Source: an uncultured Acidobacteriia bacterium
GTDB taxonomy: Bacteria > Acidobacteriota > Terriglobia > Bryobacterales > Bryobacteraceae
Reading direction: 5' to 3'
DNA: 62,133 bases
Assembly: GCA_903900705.1 (NCBI GenBank)
Contig: CAIUOG010000117.1
Coordinates: forward strand, 1 to 62,133
Below, piece by piece: positions 26,136-34,683 of the stretch (positions are counted from its first letter, which is position 1; every line of letters begins with the position of its first letter). Under the pieces are notes generated by a model. The model searched no databases. It was not told the origin of the DNA and was given only the letters and a program-made list of their open reading frames with translations. A program made the position numbers and the translations under genes.

Positions 26136-27809
26136 ATGCCTGTGGGTGTTCCCTGGCACCAGCTACTACTCGTGTGTTTGTCGCCATCCCTGCTGCCCGC
26201 CGCTACCCCCTGGGAACCCGGCCGGTTTGGCGGGCAGATCACGATTGCGGAACGCGGTGAGCCAAAAACCCTGAATCCGGTGCTGGCTCTCGATGCCCCG
26301 TCCCGCGATGTCATCCGCCGCATGATGGGCGATCTGATTTCCATCAACCGCGCGACCCAGCAGACGGAACCGGGTCTCGCCGAGTCCTGGCGGGTTTCGA
26401 AGGATCATCTCCATTACACGCTCACCCTGCGCGAAGGCGTGAAGTTTTCCGATGGGCACCCGTTTACGGCCGACGACGTCGTGTTCTCCTTCGCCGTCTA
26501 TCTGGACGAAAAGCTCGGCTCGCCCCAGCGCGATCTGCTGATGCCCGGCGATAAGCCAATTCAGGTGGTGAAGCTGGATGCCCGGCATCTGCGTTTCGAT
26601 CTGGCGATGCCCTATGCCGCCGCCGAACGGCTTTTTGACAGCGTGGCCATGCTGCCAAAGCACTTATTGGAGACACCGTGGCGCGAAGGCCGATTTGCGC
26701 AGATGTGGAATGCGGGCACCCCTCCGGCGCAGCTTGCCGGCCTCGGCCCGTTCCGCCTGAAGGAATACAAACCGGGCGAGAGTATCGTGCTCGAACGGAA
26801 CCCGTTTTACTGGAAGAAGGACGCGGCGGGAAAGCAGTTGCCCTATCTCGATTCGCTCCGGTTTCTCTTTGTGGCCAACGAAGATGCCCAGGTGCTGCGG
26901 TTCGGGGCCGGAGAAACGCAGTTGCTGAATCGCTTCGCCGCACGGTCGGCGGTCCTGCTTCCCGCGGATCTGCTGACCGACCTCGGGCCCGGCCTCGAAT
27001 ACAGCTTTCTGTTCTTCAATCTGGGGGAGACGGGCAGGCCCTGGTTCCGTGACGCGGCGTTTCGGCAGGCGGTCTCCGCTGCCATCGACCGCGATGCGAT
27101 GGTCCGCCTGGTGTTTTCCGGACGCGCGGCAGCGCTGGCGACCCACGTTCCGCCCGGCAATGCCCACTGGATGAACACGGCGGTTCCGCGTCCGAAACGT
27201 TCGCTCGAACAGGCTCGCGCCCTGCTGCAAAAGGCCGGCTTCCACTGGGCTGCCGATCAGTCGTTGCTGGATAACACGGGCCACCGGGTGGAATTCTCGC
27301 TCGTCACCAGCGCAGCCAACGAAGAGCGGCTCAAAATGGCGACGATCCTTCAGGAAGACCTGCGGCAACTGGGGATGGACGTTCACGTCGCACCGCTCGA
27401 AGCCCGCAGTCTGATCGACCGGGTCACACGGACCAGGCAGTTCGATGCCTGTATCATGGCTCTCGGCGGGGGCGACGCGGACCCGAACTCGGAGATGAAC
27501 GTGTGGATGTCTGATGCGGCCATGCACCTCTGGAATCCGTCGCAAAAAAAACCGGCAACGCCGTGGGAGGCGGAACTGGATGATCTGATGCGGCGTCAGA
27601 TGGTTACATCCGTGCCCACTGTGAGAAAGCAACTTTTTGATCGCGTTCAGCAGATTGAAGCGCAGCAGCTGCCGCTCATCAGTCTGGTGAGCCCTCACAT
27701 TCTGGTGGCGGCGTCGAAGCAGGTGGGCAACTTCCGTCCGGCGGTGCTCGACCATTACACGCTCTGGAATGCGGAGTATCTTTATCTCAGGGACTCCGGC
27801 AGAAAGTGA
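26136..27809 (+). CDS. Peptide/nickel ABC importer, substrate-binding protein (SBP family 5)
   Basis: 557 aa. Signal peptide (MPVGVPWHQLLLVCLSPSLLPAAT), no lipobox Cys in the right place. Family-5 signature motifs: PKTLNPVLALDAPSRDV, ESWRVSKDHLHYTLTLREGVKFSDGHPFTADDVVFSF and FRLKEYKPGESIVLERNPFYW. Family members bind oligopeptides, dipeptides, nickel-chelates or some sugars. With the following protease genes, peptides are the most likely cargo. The stop overlaps the ECF sigma factor start (GTGA), joining the importer and the CHAT/subtilase genes. Confidence 0.92.
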   Translation: MPVGVPWHQLLLVCLSPSLLPAATPWEPGRFGGQITIAERGEPKTLNPVLALDAPSRDVIRRMMGDLISINRATQQTEPGLAESWRVSKDHLHYTLTLREGVKFSDGHPFTADDVVFSFAVYLDEKLGSPQRDLLMPGDKPIQVVKLDARHLRFDLAMPYAAAERLFDSVAMLPKHLLETPWREGRFAQMWNAGTPPAQLAGLGPFRLKEYKPGESIVLERNPFYWKKDAAGKQLPYLDSLRFLFVANEDAQVLRFGAGETQLLNRFAARSAVLLPADLLTDLGPGLEYSFLFFNLGETGRPWFRDAAFRQAVSAAIDRDAMVRLVFSGRAAALATHVPPGNAHWMNTAVPRPKRSLEQARALLQKAGFHWAADQSLLDNTGHRVEFSLVTSAANEERLKMATILQEDLRQLGMDVHVAPLEARSLIDRVTRTRQFDACIMALGGGDADPNSEMNVWMSDAAMHLWNPSQKKPATPWEAELDDLMRRQMVTSVPTVRKQLFDRVQQIEAQQLPLISLVSPHILVAASKQVGNFRPAVLDHYTLWNAEYLYLRDSGRK

Positions 27810-28357
27810 ACTCTCCTTCTGATGAAGCGCTGGTCGAGGCCTGCCTGGCCGGCGATCAGACCGCCTGGTCGGCGCTGATTGCGCGCTACAAGAACCTGGT
27901 GTATTCGGTTCCCGCGCGTTACCGGATGACGCCCGATGATGCGGCGGACGTCTTTCAGCAGGTCTGGCTGGCCCTGTTTTCCGAACTGCCGAATCTTCGC
28001 CAGACCGGAGCCCTGCGTTCCTGGCTGCTGACGGTGGCCGCGCATAAGTGCTTCCATCTGCGCCGGAGGCAGTTGCTGCGGGAAGGGAAGGAAGAGTCGT
28101 TCGCGTTCGAAATGCCGGCGGAGGCGCTGCCGAGCGATTGGCAGCGGCATTCCGAAAAGGAACAGGTCTTTCGCGAGGCGATCGCGCGGTTGCCGGAGCG
28201 CTGCCAGAAACTGGTCCGCATGCTGTTTTATGAGGACCCGCCAATGCCTTATGCGGAGGCGGCGCGGCGGCTTGGCCTCGCGGAAGGTTCCATCGGGTTC
28301 ATTCGCGGGCGGTGTCTGAACAAGCTGCGGGCGCAGCTGGAAAAGATGGGGTTCTAG
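27806..28357 (+). CDS. ECF-type RNA polymerase sigma factor
   Basis: 183 aa, GTG start overlapping the SBP stop by 4 bp. Region 2 (ALIARYKNLVYSVPARYRMTPDDAADVFQQVWLALFSEL) and region 4 (FREAIARLPERCQKLVRMLFYEDPPMPYAEAARRLGLAEGSIGFIRGRCLNKLRAQL) are both complete. Ends 3 bp before the CHAT gene. It probably directs RNA polymerase to this or a related gene set; the downstream zinc-finger-like protein could be its regulator. Confidence 0.9.
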   Translation: MNSPSDEALVEACLAGDQTAWSALIARYKNLVYSVPARYRMTPDDAADVFQQVWLALFSELPNLRQTGALRSWLLTVAAHKCFHLRRRQLLREGKEESFAFEMPAEALPSDWQRHSEKEQVFREAIARLPERCQKLVRMLFYEDPPMPYAEAARRLGLAEGSIGFIRGRCLNKLRAQLEKMGF

Positions 28358-28360
28358 CGA

Positions 28361-31183
28361 ATGTCTGACTGGATTCGCGAACTCCTGGCATCGACCGTCA
28401 GCCCGGTGGATCTCGCTGTCTGGGCGGATGCGCATCCGGAACTGCAGGGGCGTCACCACATCGAGGAACTGCACCGGGACGTGCTGTCGATTATCCATGT
28501 CGACCGTCCGGCGGCGCTGCGGCTGGGGGAGGCGGCGCTCGCTCTGGCGAAGGTGTCCGGTAATCCGGAATCGCTTGCGCTGGCATGGAGGATCTCCGGT
28601 AACGCGCTGTATGCGAATGACGATTACGCGCGCGCGGTGGAAAGCTACACGAGCGCGTTGTACCTGTTTGAAGCGCTGGGCAACGAGCGCGAAGCGGGCC
28701 GGACGCTGAGCAGTGCGCTGCAGTCTCTGGGTTATCTGGGGCAGTACGAACAGGCGCTCGAATGGGCCTCGCGCGCCCGCCGCATCTTCGAAAAGCTTTC
28801 TGACGACCTCCGTCTGGCTCGCCTGAACAGTAACACCGGGAACCTGCTCTATCGGCAGGATCGGCACGGCGAGGCCGTTGAACTCTACGAACGCGCGCTC
28901 ACCGCCTTCCGGCGCGTGGGCGCGCCTTCCGACGTTGCCGCCGTGCTGAGCAATATCGCCGTCTGCCGCACCAGCCTGGGGGATTTCACCGCGGCGCTGG
29001 CCGCGCATGAGGCCGCGCGAAAACACTGCGAGGAGCATGGGCTCACCTTGCTGGTGGCGGAGGCCGACTACAACATCGCCTGGCTCTACTACCTGCGTGG
29101 CGACTATGTGCGCGCCATGGACCTCTACGCGCTCACGAGGAAGCACTGCCTGGTGGCCTCTGACCAGTACCGGCTGGCGCTTTGCGACCTCGACGAAGCT
29201 GAGATGTATCTCGAACTCAACCTGGTGGCCGAGGGCCGGGAACTGGCGCGCCTCGCCGCGGAGCAGTTCGGGCGGTTGGGCATGGCCTACGAACAGGCGA
29301 AAGCGCTGGTGAGCCAGGCGCTGGCGGAAGCGCACCTGGTGGGCGCGGCGGCGTCGGCATCCCTGTTCCGCCGTTCGCGGGGACTGTTCCTGGAGCAGGG
29401 GAATCAGATCTGGCCGGCTCTGATCGACCTCTACGAATCGATGCTGGCGCGCCGTCGCGGCAATTCCCGCACAGCGCTGCGGCTTTGCCGCCGGGCCGGA
29501 CGCGTTCTCGCCGGTTCGCCGCTGCCGGGCAAGAGCGCGCTTTGCGAACTGCTGGAATCCCAGTTGCTGCTGGACCGCGGGGAACTGGTGCGGAGCCGCG
29601 AACTTTCGCTTGCCGCGCTGGGGCGTCTGCAACTCTCCGAAACGCGGGCGCAACGCGTGGAAGCCTACTCGCTGCTGGCCCGGATTGAAGAGGAAGCGGG
29701 CCGCGAACATGCGGCCTTCGAGTTCTGGCAGCGGGCCCGGCTGGAGATCGAGGCTCTCCGGAGCCGCCTTTGGGGGGAGAGCGTTCGGATTTCCTTTCTC
29801 AAAGACAAGCTGGCCGTCTACGAGGCGCTGGCCTGGCTGTATCTGCGGCGCGGCGACTTTGAAAATGCGTTCCATGTGATTGAGCAGGCGAAGTCGCGCA
29901 GTATGGCGGAGATGCTGACTGCGCCGGAACTGTTGCCGGCCGATCCGGAAACCAGCGCTTTGCTGGGGGATCTGAACGCTGATTACCGGCAGCTGGAAAT
30001 GCTGGGCCTGGCGGCTGAGGGTGTTCCGGAATCCCGCGCCGCGGAAACAAGGGCCAGGGAACTTCGCGAGCGCGTTCGGCGAAGAGAAGAAGAGATTGGC
30101 CGCCGCGTGACGGGCTCACGATCAGGAGCCGCCGCCGGCAGCGAGATGCCGGAGCCTGTCGGCGGGGCCAACTCGGTCGATCTTCGGCGCGGCATCCCGC
30201 CGGGAACCCTGCTGATCGAGTACATGGAGATCCGCGGCCTGCTGCATGCGTGTCTCATTGATCGGGAGGGAATGGAAATCCTGCCGGTCACGGAGTCGGC
30301 CGGGATCCGTCCCATTCTGCGCTATCTGCAATTGCAGGTTGCCCGGATGCGGGCGGGAGGACCCACGGCGGCGATCTTTGCTCCGGCGAGCGGAAAGGCG
30401 GCGCTGCAGCATCTGTTTGAACTGCATGAGGCGCTGATCGGGCCCATCCGGCAGGTGATTGCGCGGTACACCAGTCTGGTGGTGATGCCCTGCGGGATTC
30501 TGCATGAGGTGCCCTTCCACGCGCTTTTTGACGGGGAGCGGCATCTGATCGACACCCACGCGGTTTCCAGTGCGCCCAGTGCGCGGGTCTTTTCGCTGTG
30601 TATGTCGAGGCCGGCCTCGACATACAAGGAAAGTCTGGTGATGGGGGTGCCGGACGGCAAGGCGCCGGCCATTGAGGCGGAGGCACGGGCGGTCGCGGAC
30701 GCACTGGGTTCACCGTTGTTCCTGGGGGAGGCGGCGACGGTTGCCGTCCTGCGGGAGCGCGGTCCGCGCAGCCGGTTCGTGCATGTGGCGACGCATGGGA
30801 TCTTTCGGCGGGATAACCCTTTGTTTTCAGCGATCCGCCTGGGGGATTCCCGGCTGAATGTGCCGGATCTTTACCGGCTGTCGCTGCAGGCGGATCTGGT
30901 GACGCTTTCCGGTTGCAGTACCGGGCTGAACGCGGTGATCGGCGGGGATGAGCTGATGGGACTGATCCGCGGCGTGCTGTATTCGGGGGCGAGGTCTGTG
31001 CTGGCGAGCCTTTGGGACGTCCATGACCAGAGCACCACGGACTTTATGCGGAGCTTCTACACTGCGGCGGCTGCGGGAGTGGCGTTTCCCGAAGCCGTCC
31101 GAAGCGCGACAATCGCGGTACGCGGCGCATGGCCGCACCCCTATCACTGGGCGCCGTTCCTGCTGGTGGGGGCATCACATTGA
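28361..31183 (+). CDS. TPR-repeat CHAT-domain caspase-like protease
   Basis: 940 aa. Residues about 60-480 form tetratricopeptide repeats (for example AWRISGNALYANDDYARAVESYTSALYLFEALG and LNSNTGNLLYRQDRHGEAVELYERAL). A coiled region follows, and then the CHAT domain (about 610-940). The caspase-type dyad is H812 (HVATHGIF) and C852 (LSGCSTGL), with the trailing GDELMGLIRGVLYSGARSVLASLWDV and PYHWAPFLLVG. CHAT proteases are relatives of separase and caspases and act after a sensor partner detects a signal. The TPR part is the likely sensor or scaffold. No signal peptide; cytoplasmic. It lies 3 bp after the sigma factor. A 28-bp perfect palindrome lies within it. Confidence 0.93.
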   Translation: MSDWIRELLASTVSPVDLAVWADAHPELQGRHHIEELHRDVLSIIHVDRPAALRLGEAALALAKVSGNPESLALAWRISGNALYANDDYARAVESYTSALYLFEALGNEREAGRTLSSALQSLGYLGQYEQALEWASRARRIFEKLSDDLRLARLNSNTGNLLYRQDRHGEAVELYERALTAFRRVGAPSDVAAVLSNIAVCRTSLGDFTAALAAHEAARKHCEEHGLTLLVAEADYNIAWLYYLRGDYVRAMDLYALTRKHCLVASDQYRLALCDLDEAEMYLELNLVAEGRELARLAAEQFGRLGMAYEQAKALVSQALAEAHLVGAAASASLFRRSRGLFLEQGNQIWPALIDLYESMLARRRGNSRTALRLCRRAGRVLAGSPLPGKSALCELLESQLLLDRGELVRSRELSLAALGRLQLSETRAQRVEAYSLLARIEEEAGREHAAFEFWQRARLEIEALRSRLWGESVRISFLKDKLAVYEALAWLYLRRGDFENAFHVIEQAKSRSMAEMLTAPELLPADPETSALLGDLNADYRQLEMLGLAAEGVPESRAAETRARELRERVRRREEEIGRRVTGSRSGAAAGSEMPEPVGGANSVDLRRGIPPGTLLIEYMEIRGLLHACLIDREGMEILPVTESAGIRPILRYLQLQVARMRAGGPTAAIFAPASGKAALQHLFELHEALIGPIRQVIARYTSLVVMPCGILHEVPFHALFDGERHLIDTHAVSSAPSARVFSLCMSRPASTYKESLVMGVPDGKAPAIEAEARAVADALGSPLFLGEAATVAVLRERGPRSRFVHVATHGIFRRDNPLFSAIRLGDSRLNVPDLYRLSLQADLVTLSGCSTGLNAVIGGDELMGLIRGVLYSGARSVLASLWDVHDQSTTDFMRSFYTAAAAGVAFPEAVRSATIAVRGAWPHPYHWAPFLLVGASH
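30599..30626. repeat. 28-bp perfect palindrome inside the CHAT coding sequence
   Basis: Fourteen bases on each side of the centre (between 30612 and 30613) are perfectly complementary; the core is TCGAGGCCGGCCTCGA. No spacer, so the RNA could form a tight hairpin and the DNA a cruciform. It encodes SMSRPASTY-like residues (CMSRPASTY) at the start of the CHAT domain. Confidence 0.9.
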
Positions 31184-31256
31184 AAATATTTTCAGAAAAC
31201 TATATTTCCTGTCGCGGCCCGGTACCCTTACTGATTGAGTTGGTGTGGAAACCGGT

Positions 31257-31904
31257 ATGAGCCATTATGATCTAACCGTCTGGACCGATTACGCCCGCGG
31301 CCTTGTTTCCGCCGAGGCGTCGGCACAAATGTCCCGCCACCTTGGGCAATGTACTTTGTGTGCCTATGTGGCCAATCTGCTGCAGCGTGCCTCGGAGACG
31401 GGCGCGGCTGATCGGGATTTCGAACCGCCGGTCGCCGTTGTTGCGGCCGCTGAAGGTATTTTTCCCGGCGCGGTCTCTCAGTCCGCTCCCGCCAAAAGCG
31501 GGCGTATCTGGGCGGGTTTGCGTCAACTGGCAGGCGAACTCCGCCAGGACAGCCTGGAGGGGGCTGTTCCGCAAGGTGTTCGTTCGCTGCGCCCGGATTC
31601 CCGGCACATGACGTATCAGGCCGGTCACTACTCCGTGGATCTCTGGTTCGACAGCGATCCGGCAAACAGCGCGATGACTGTTACCGGCCAGATTGCCGAC
31701 GAGACCGCTCCGGACGTTCCCATGCGGGACACAAAAGCACTTCTTCTGGCCGGCAATCAGTTGCTGGCCAGTACAACTACCACGGAATTCGGCGAGTTTT
31801 CGCTGCGTTACAAACCGGGGCCGACAGTCAGGCTCTTTATGCCGGTGGAACGCAGCGGTGAGTATGTGGAGGTTTCCCTGAACCTCCCCGGAGGAGAAGT
31901 CTGA
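31257..31904 (+). CDS. Putative zinc-finger regulator with C-terminal beta domain (215 aa)
   Basis: The N-terminal segment YDLTVWTDYARGL...MSRHLGQCTLCAYVANLL carries the HxxxCxxC core of zinc-finger anti-sigma factors. There is no transmembrane helix. The middle is a linker; the C-terminal 100 residues look like a beta-sandwich (SAMTVTGQIADE, GEFSLRYKPGPTVRLFMPV). Position between the CHAT gene and the subtilase, four genes in one ECF unit, suggests it modulates the upstream sigma factor. A GTG 12 bp upstream (31245) is an alternative start. About 70 bp of AT-rich DNA precedes it and could hold an internal promoter. Confidence 0.7.
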   Translation: MSHYDLTVWTDYARGLVSAEASAQMSRHLGQCTLCAYVANLLQRASETGAADRDFEPPVAVVAAAEGIFPGAVSQSAPAKSGRIWAGLRQLAGELRQDSLEGAVPQGVRSLRPDSRHMTYQAGHYSVDLWFDSDPANSAMTVTGQIADETAPDVPMRDTKALLLAGNQLLASTTTTEFGEFSLRYKPGPTVRLFMPVERSGEYVEVSLNLPGGEV

Positions 31905-33277
31905 TGTTGTTTTCACCCCTGGCCGGAAGGCGACCGGGTTTCAGCGCACTATTGGCGCTGGCACTCGTCTCCTTCTGTGCAGTCCCCTCAAAAGCGGCCA
32001 CGTCCGGACCCCCGACGTGGATTCTGGTCACCCAACCGGGTGATCTCAATGGTGTTTTGTCGCGCCATCACCTCGCCCTGCAGCAGGTCATGCGGACCGG
32101 GATCTACCAGGTCACGTCCCTGCCTGGCAGCACCACCACGAGTTTCGTTAAAGAAGTCACGACCGACTCGAAAGTCTCCGGGTTCGAGGCGGATTCCGAA
32201 GTTCACACGCCGGAAGTAACGCCCACGGTGGCGCCGAAGCCGTCCCTGTCGCAGCTCAACGCGGCTCTGGCCGATCATTCGGTGGTCTCGTACTATGGCG
32301 CAAGGGTTCGCGGCGCTTACGTCAATCAGGCGGCGGCCATGACGGTGGAAATCCCCTCGGCGCTGAGCCGCTTCGGAGCGGGGAATACGACGGTGGCGGT
32401 AATCGATACGGGCGTCGACCCCAATCATCCGGCGCTCAGGGGATCACTGGTGACCGGGTATGACTTTATCCGGAATGTGGTGGGTTACGCCTCGGAAATG
32501 ACGGACCTGAACCAGTCGACCGTGGCGATTCTGGATCAATCGACGGTGGCGATTCTGGATGGCAAGAACTTCCCCGTGCTGCTGAATCAATCGACGGTGG
32601 CGATTCTCGACCAGTCGACGGTCGCGATTCTCGATGCCACGAAGCTGCCGGGGGATTTTGGCCACGGCACCATGGTGGCTGGTCTGATTCATCTGGCTGC
32701 CCCCGGCGTGAAGATCATGCCTCTCAAAGCTTTCAATTCCGATGGTTCGTCCAACCTTTCCGACATTATTCGCGCCATTTACTACGCGGTGGACCATCAG
32801 GCGAAAGTGATCAACATGAGCTTCAGCACCACCTCCCCCTCCGCACAGTTGCAGGCGGCGATCACGTATGCGAAGCAGCATAATGTGTTCTGCATCGCCT
32901 CCGCGGGAAATGACGGCAAAAGGGAACTGGTTTATCCGGCTGGCTACAGCGGGGCGATTGGTGTGGGCAGCGTGAATCCGTCCGATCTGCGGAGCGTTTT
33001 CAGTAACTTTGATGTGGCGAGCGCGCGGACTTCGGCGCCTGGCGAGGCGTTGGTGACCACATATCCCGGCGGGAATTACGCCGGCGTCTGGGGCTCGTCG
33101 TTCAGCTCCGCGCTGGTCTCCGGCACTGTGGCGCTGATGGCCCAGCTGAATCCGCGCATCTCGGGCTCAACCGCGATGGATGCGCTCGATCACGGGAAGC
33201 ACATCAATCAGGGCATGGGGGATGCGCGCCTCGATGTGCTGCTGTCCCTGTTGTACTCGATTACCAACCACGACTAG
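31904..33277 (+). CDS. Secreted subtilisin-like serine protease (S8) with QSTVAILD repeats
   Basis: 457 aa. A signal peptide (cleavage near PSKAAT) and a propeptide-like region of about 110 residues precede the S8 domain. The catalytic triad is D168 (VIDTGVDPNHP), H254 (GHGTMVAG) and S399 (WGSSFSSALVSG, where the usual GTSMAAP has changed around the Ser). Between Asp and His is an insertion made of four QSTVAILD octapeptides in two pairs (residues 204-244). The start codon overlaps the preceding stop. Probably exported and self-processed; could supply peptides to the importer upstream. Confidence 0.9.
   Translation: MLFSPLAGRRPGFSALLALALVSFCAVPSKAATSGPPTWILVTQPGDLNGVLSRHHLALQQVMRTGIYQVTSLPGSTTTSFVKEVTTDSKVSGFEADSEVHTPEVTPTVAPKPSLSQLNAALADHSVVSYYGARVRGAYVNQAAAMTVEIPSALSRFGAGNTTVAVIDTGVDPNHPALRGSLVTGYDFIRNVVGYASEMTDLNQSTVAILDQSTVAILDGKNFPVLLNQSTVAILDQSTVAILDATKLPGDFGHGTMVAGLIHLAAPGVKIMPLKAFNSDGSSNLSDIIRAIYYAVDHQAKVINMSFSTTSPSAQLQAAITYAKQHNVFCIASAGNDGKRELVYPAGYSGAIGVGSVNPSDLRSVFSNFDVASARTSAPGEALVTTYPGGNYAGVWGSSFSSALVSGTVALMAQLNPRISGSTAMDALDHGKHINQGMGDARLDVLLSLLYSITNHD
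32513..32635 (+). repeat. Four 24-bp repeats encoding QSTVAILD in the subtilase
   Basis: Two tandem pairs of a 24-bp unit (cagtcgacggtggcgattct plus a GAT codon) are separated by a linker encoding GKNFPVLLN. The amino-acid units are identical, while synonymous bases differ (tcgacc/tcgacg, ctg/ctc). Protein-level identity is thus kept despite DNA drift, which points to selection on the peptide. Confidence 0.9.
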
Positions 33278-33303
33278 CGCCGCCGGGCCGATGGCACAAA
33301 GGA

Positions 33304-33564
33304 TCATTTCCCGAGTGTCTTCTGCCACGCTGACAGCAATTCCCGCCTGGCCGCGTCCGAAAGCGGGCGCGGCATGGTTTCCGGCTCATACTGGCGACAG
33401 AGCGCGACGCTCTTCTTCAGGCTCTCCACAAATTCCACGCAGGGCGCGCAGCCTTCAATGTGCCGGCGCATCTGTTCGCAGGCCTGCGGAGGCAGTTCGA
33501 CGTCCAGGTATTCGGAAAGCACGGCGAAGACTTCCCGGCAGTGGGCAGTGTCCTGTGGACTCAT
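33304..33564 (-). CDS. Zinc-finger anti-sigma factor (86 aa)
   Basis: Contains CREVFAVLSEYLDVELPPQACEQMRRHIEGCAPCVEFVESL, the classic zf-HC2 anti-sigma domain with HxxxCxxC (HIEGCAPC) and a preceding Cys. No membrane segment, so a soluble ZAS-type regulator. The ATG overlaps the stop of the ECF sigma gene upstream (ATGA), the usual arrangement for sigma/anti-sigma pairs. It is likely to bind that sigma factor and release it on a redox or other stress. Confidence 0.9.
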   Translation of the reverse strand: MSPQDTAHCREVFAVLSEYLDVELPPQACEQMRRHIEGCAPCVEFVESLKKSVALCRQYEPETMPRPLSDAARRELLSAWQKTLGK

Positions 33565-34181
33565 ATTTGGCTCCTGTGCAGCCGAAGGTAGGTATCCAGA
33601 GTTTTGCGCAGCGCGAGGCGGCCGCGGTGCAGCCGGGTCTTGACCACGTCTGAGGTCAGGCCAAGGATTTCCGCTGTGGCGTCCGTCGAAAGGTCTTCCA
33701 CATCCCGCAGCAGCACCACGGCGCGATAGGTATCGGGCAATTGCTGAATGGCTCTGGTCAGTTCGTCTTTCAGTTCGCCCTGCAGGAAGTTTTGATCGGG
33801 CAGGGCGGACCAGTCCGCGATCTCCAGTTTGCGGGTTTCGCCTTCGTGGCGGAAGGCGGGCAGGAATTCGTCGAGCGAGAGTTCCGTTTCGGGTGCGAAG
33901 CGGCTCTTCCGCCGCTTCATGAGGCATTCGTTGCGGGCAATCCGGAAAATCCAGGGACGAACCTGTTCCGGCGTTTCCAGCTGATCGAACTTCTGAAAGG
34001 CCTTCAGCATGGTCTCCTGGGAGACTTCCTCCGCGTCTTCCCGCTGGCCGCACATCAGCCAGGTGTAGCGGAAAATTTTAGCCCGGAAGTGATCCACGAA
34101 GGGCTCGAAAACGGAGGCATCCCCTGCCAGAAGCGCGCGTGCCATGGCAATTTCCTGTTCCTTATCCGCCGTGGAAGTCAA
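33561..34181 (-). CDS. ECF-type RNA polymerase sigma factor (second)
   Basis: 206 aa. Region 2 is FVDHFRAKIFRYTWLMCGQREDAEEVSQETMLKAFQKFDQ, and region 4 is LTRAIQQLPDTYRAVVLLRDVEDLSTDATAEILGLTSDVVKTRLHRGRLALRKTL. Between them is an acidic linker of about 40 residues. Cotranscribed with the anti-sigma gene downstream. Divergently placed relative to the Cas6-like gene with the OsmC gene in between. Confidence 0.92.
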   Translation of the reverse strand: MTSTADKEQEIAMARALLAGDASVFEPFVDHFRAKIFRYTWLMCGQREDAEEVSQETMLKAFQKFDQLETPEQVRPWIFRIARNECLMKRRKSRFAPETELSLDEFLPAFRHEGETRKLEIADWSALPDQNFLQGELKDELTRAIQQLPDTYRAVVLLRDVEDLSTDATAEILGLTSDVVKTRLHRGRLALRKTLDTYLRLHRSQI

Positions 34182-34199
34182 ACCACATTCTAGTCTGCG

Positions 34200-34610
34200 T
34201 CAGGCTGCGATCGCGGCGTTCGCGGCGCGAACCACGGTTTCGATGGTGGGCAGGTTGAGCAGCGTGTTGTGCACCAGACAGGCGTGCACCGCGCGCTCGA
34301 TTCCCTGGCGGTGGCGTTCATCGGTCACCGGTGCGTCGACTTCGATGCGGAACTGGTCCAGCCGGGCCGGTTTCAACGCCTTTTCCGCCGTGACCCGCAC
34401 CGTGAGGCCCGCATCCGGCAGTCCCCGGGTGCGGAGGTATTCGGCCGCATAATAGCCGGCGCAGGTGCCAAGCGCGGTCAGCAGGAACTCGGGAGGCGTC
34501 ATCCCGGTGTCCGTGCCGCCATTGTCCACCGGCTGATCGGAAATCACTACATTTCCCCGGGCCGAAGCTTCGAACCGCGCGCCGCCCAGGTGCTTCACAA
34601 AAACATCCAT
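34200..34610 (-). CDS. OsmC/Ohr-like peroxidase family protein
   Basis: 136 aa from ATG 34610 (preceded by AGGTGA). OsmC fold with the motif TPPEFLLTALGTCAGYYAAEYL, which holds the first reactive Cys, and a second Cys in VHACLVHNTLLN. The family reduces organic hydroperoxides. The spacing CxxY and the single His after the second Cys fit the general OsmC-like group more than Ohr. The frame is open upstream, but that part is antisense to the Cas6-like start. It follows the sigma gene promoter region and shares its strand. Confidence 0.85.
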   Translation of the reverse strand: MDVFVKHLGGARFEASARGNVVISDQPVDNGGTDTGMTPPEFLLTALGTCAGYYAAEYLRTRGLPDAGLTVRVTAEKALKPARLDQFRIEVDAPVTDERHRQGIERAVHACLVHNTLLNLPTIETVVRAANAAIAA

Positions 34611-34683
34611 CGCATTCACCTGATCTTTAAGATGCAATTCGCCCGGTAAGGTAACAGGCGGTGCGGCTATACTCGAAAGCAAA

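Noticed and set aside
27782-29875. Open frame of 697 codons antisense to the sigma factor and CHAT genes
   Set aside because: Same reason; the sense strand has complete known domains and the antisense protein is Arg/Gln/Pro-rich low complexity.
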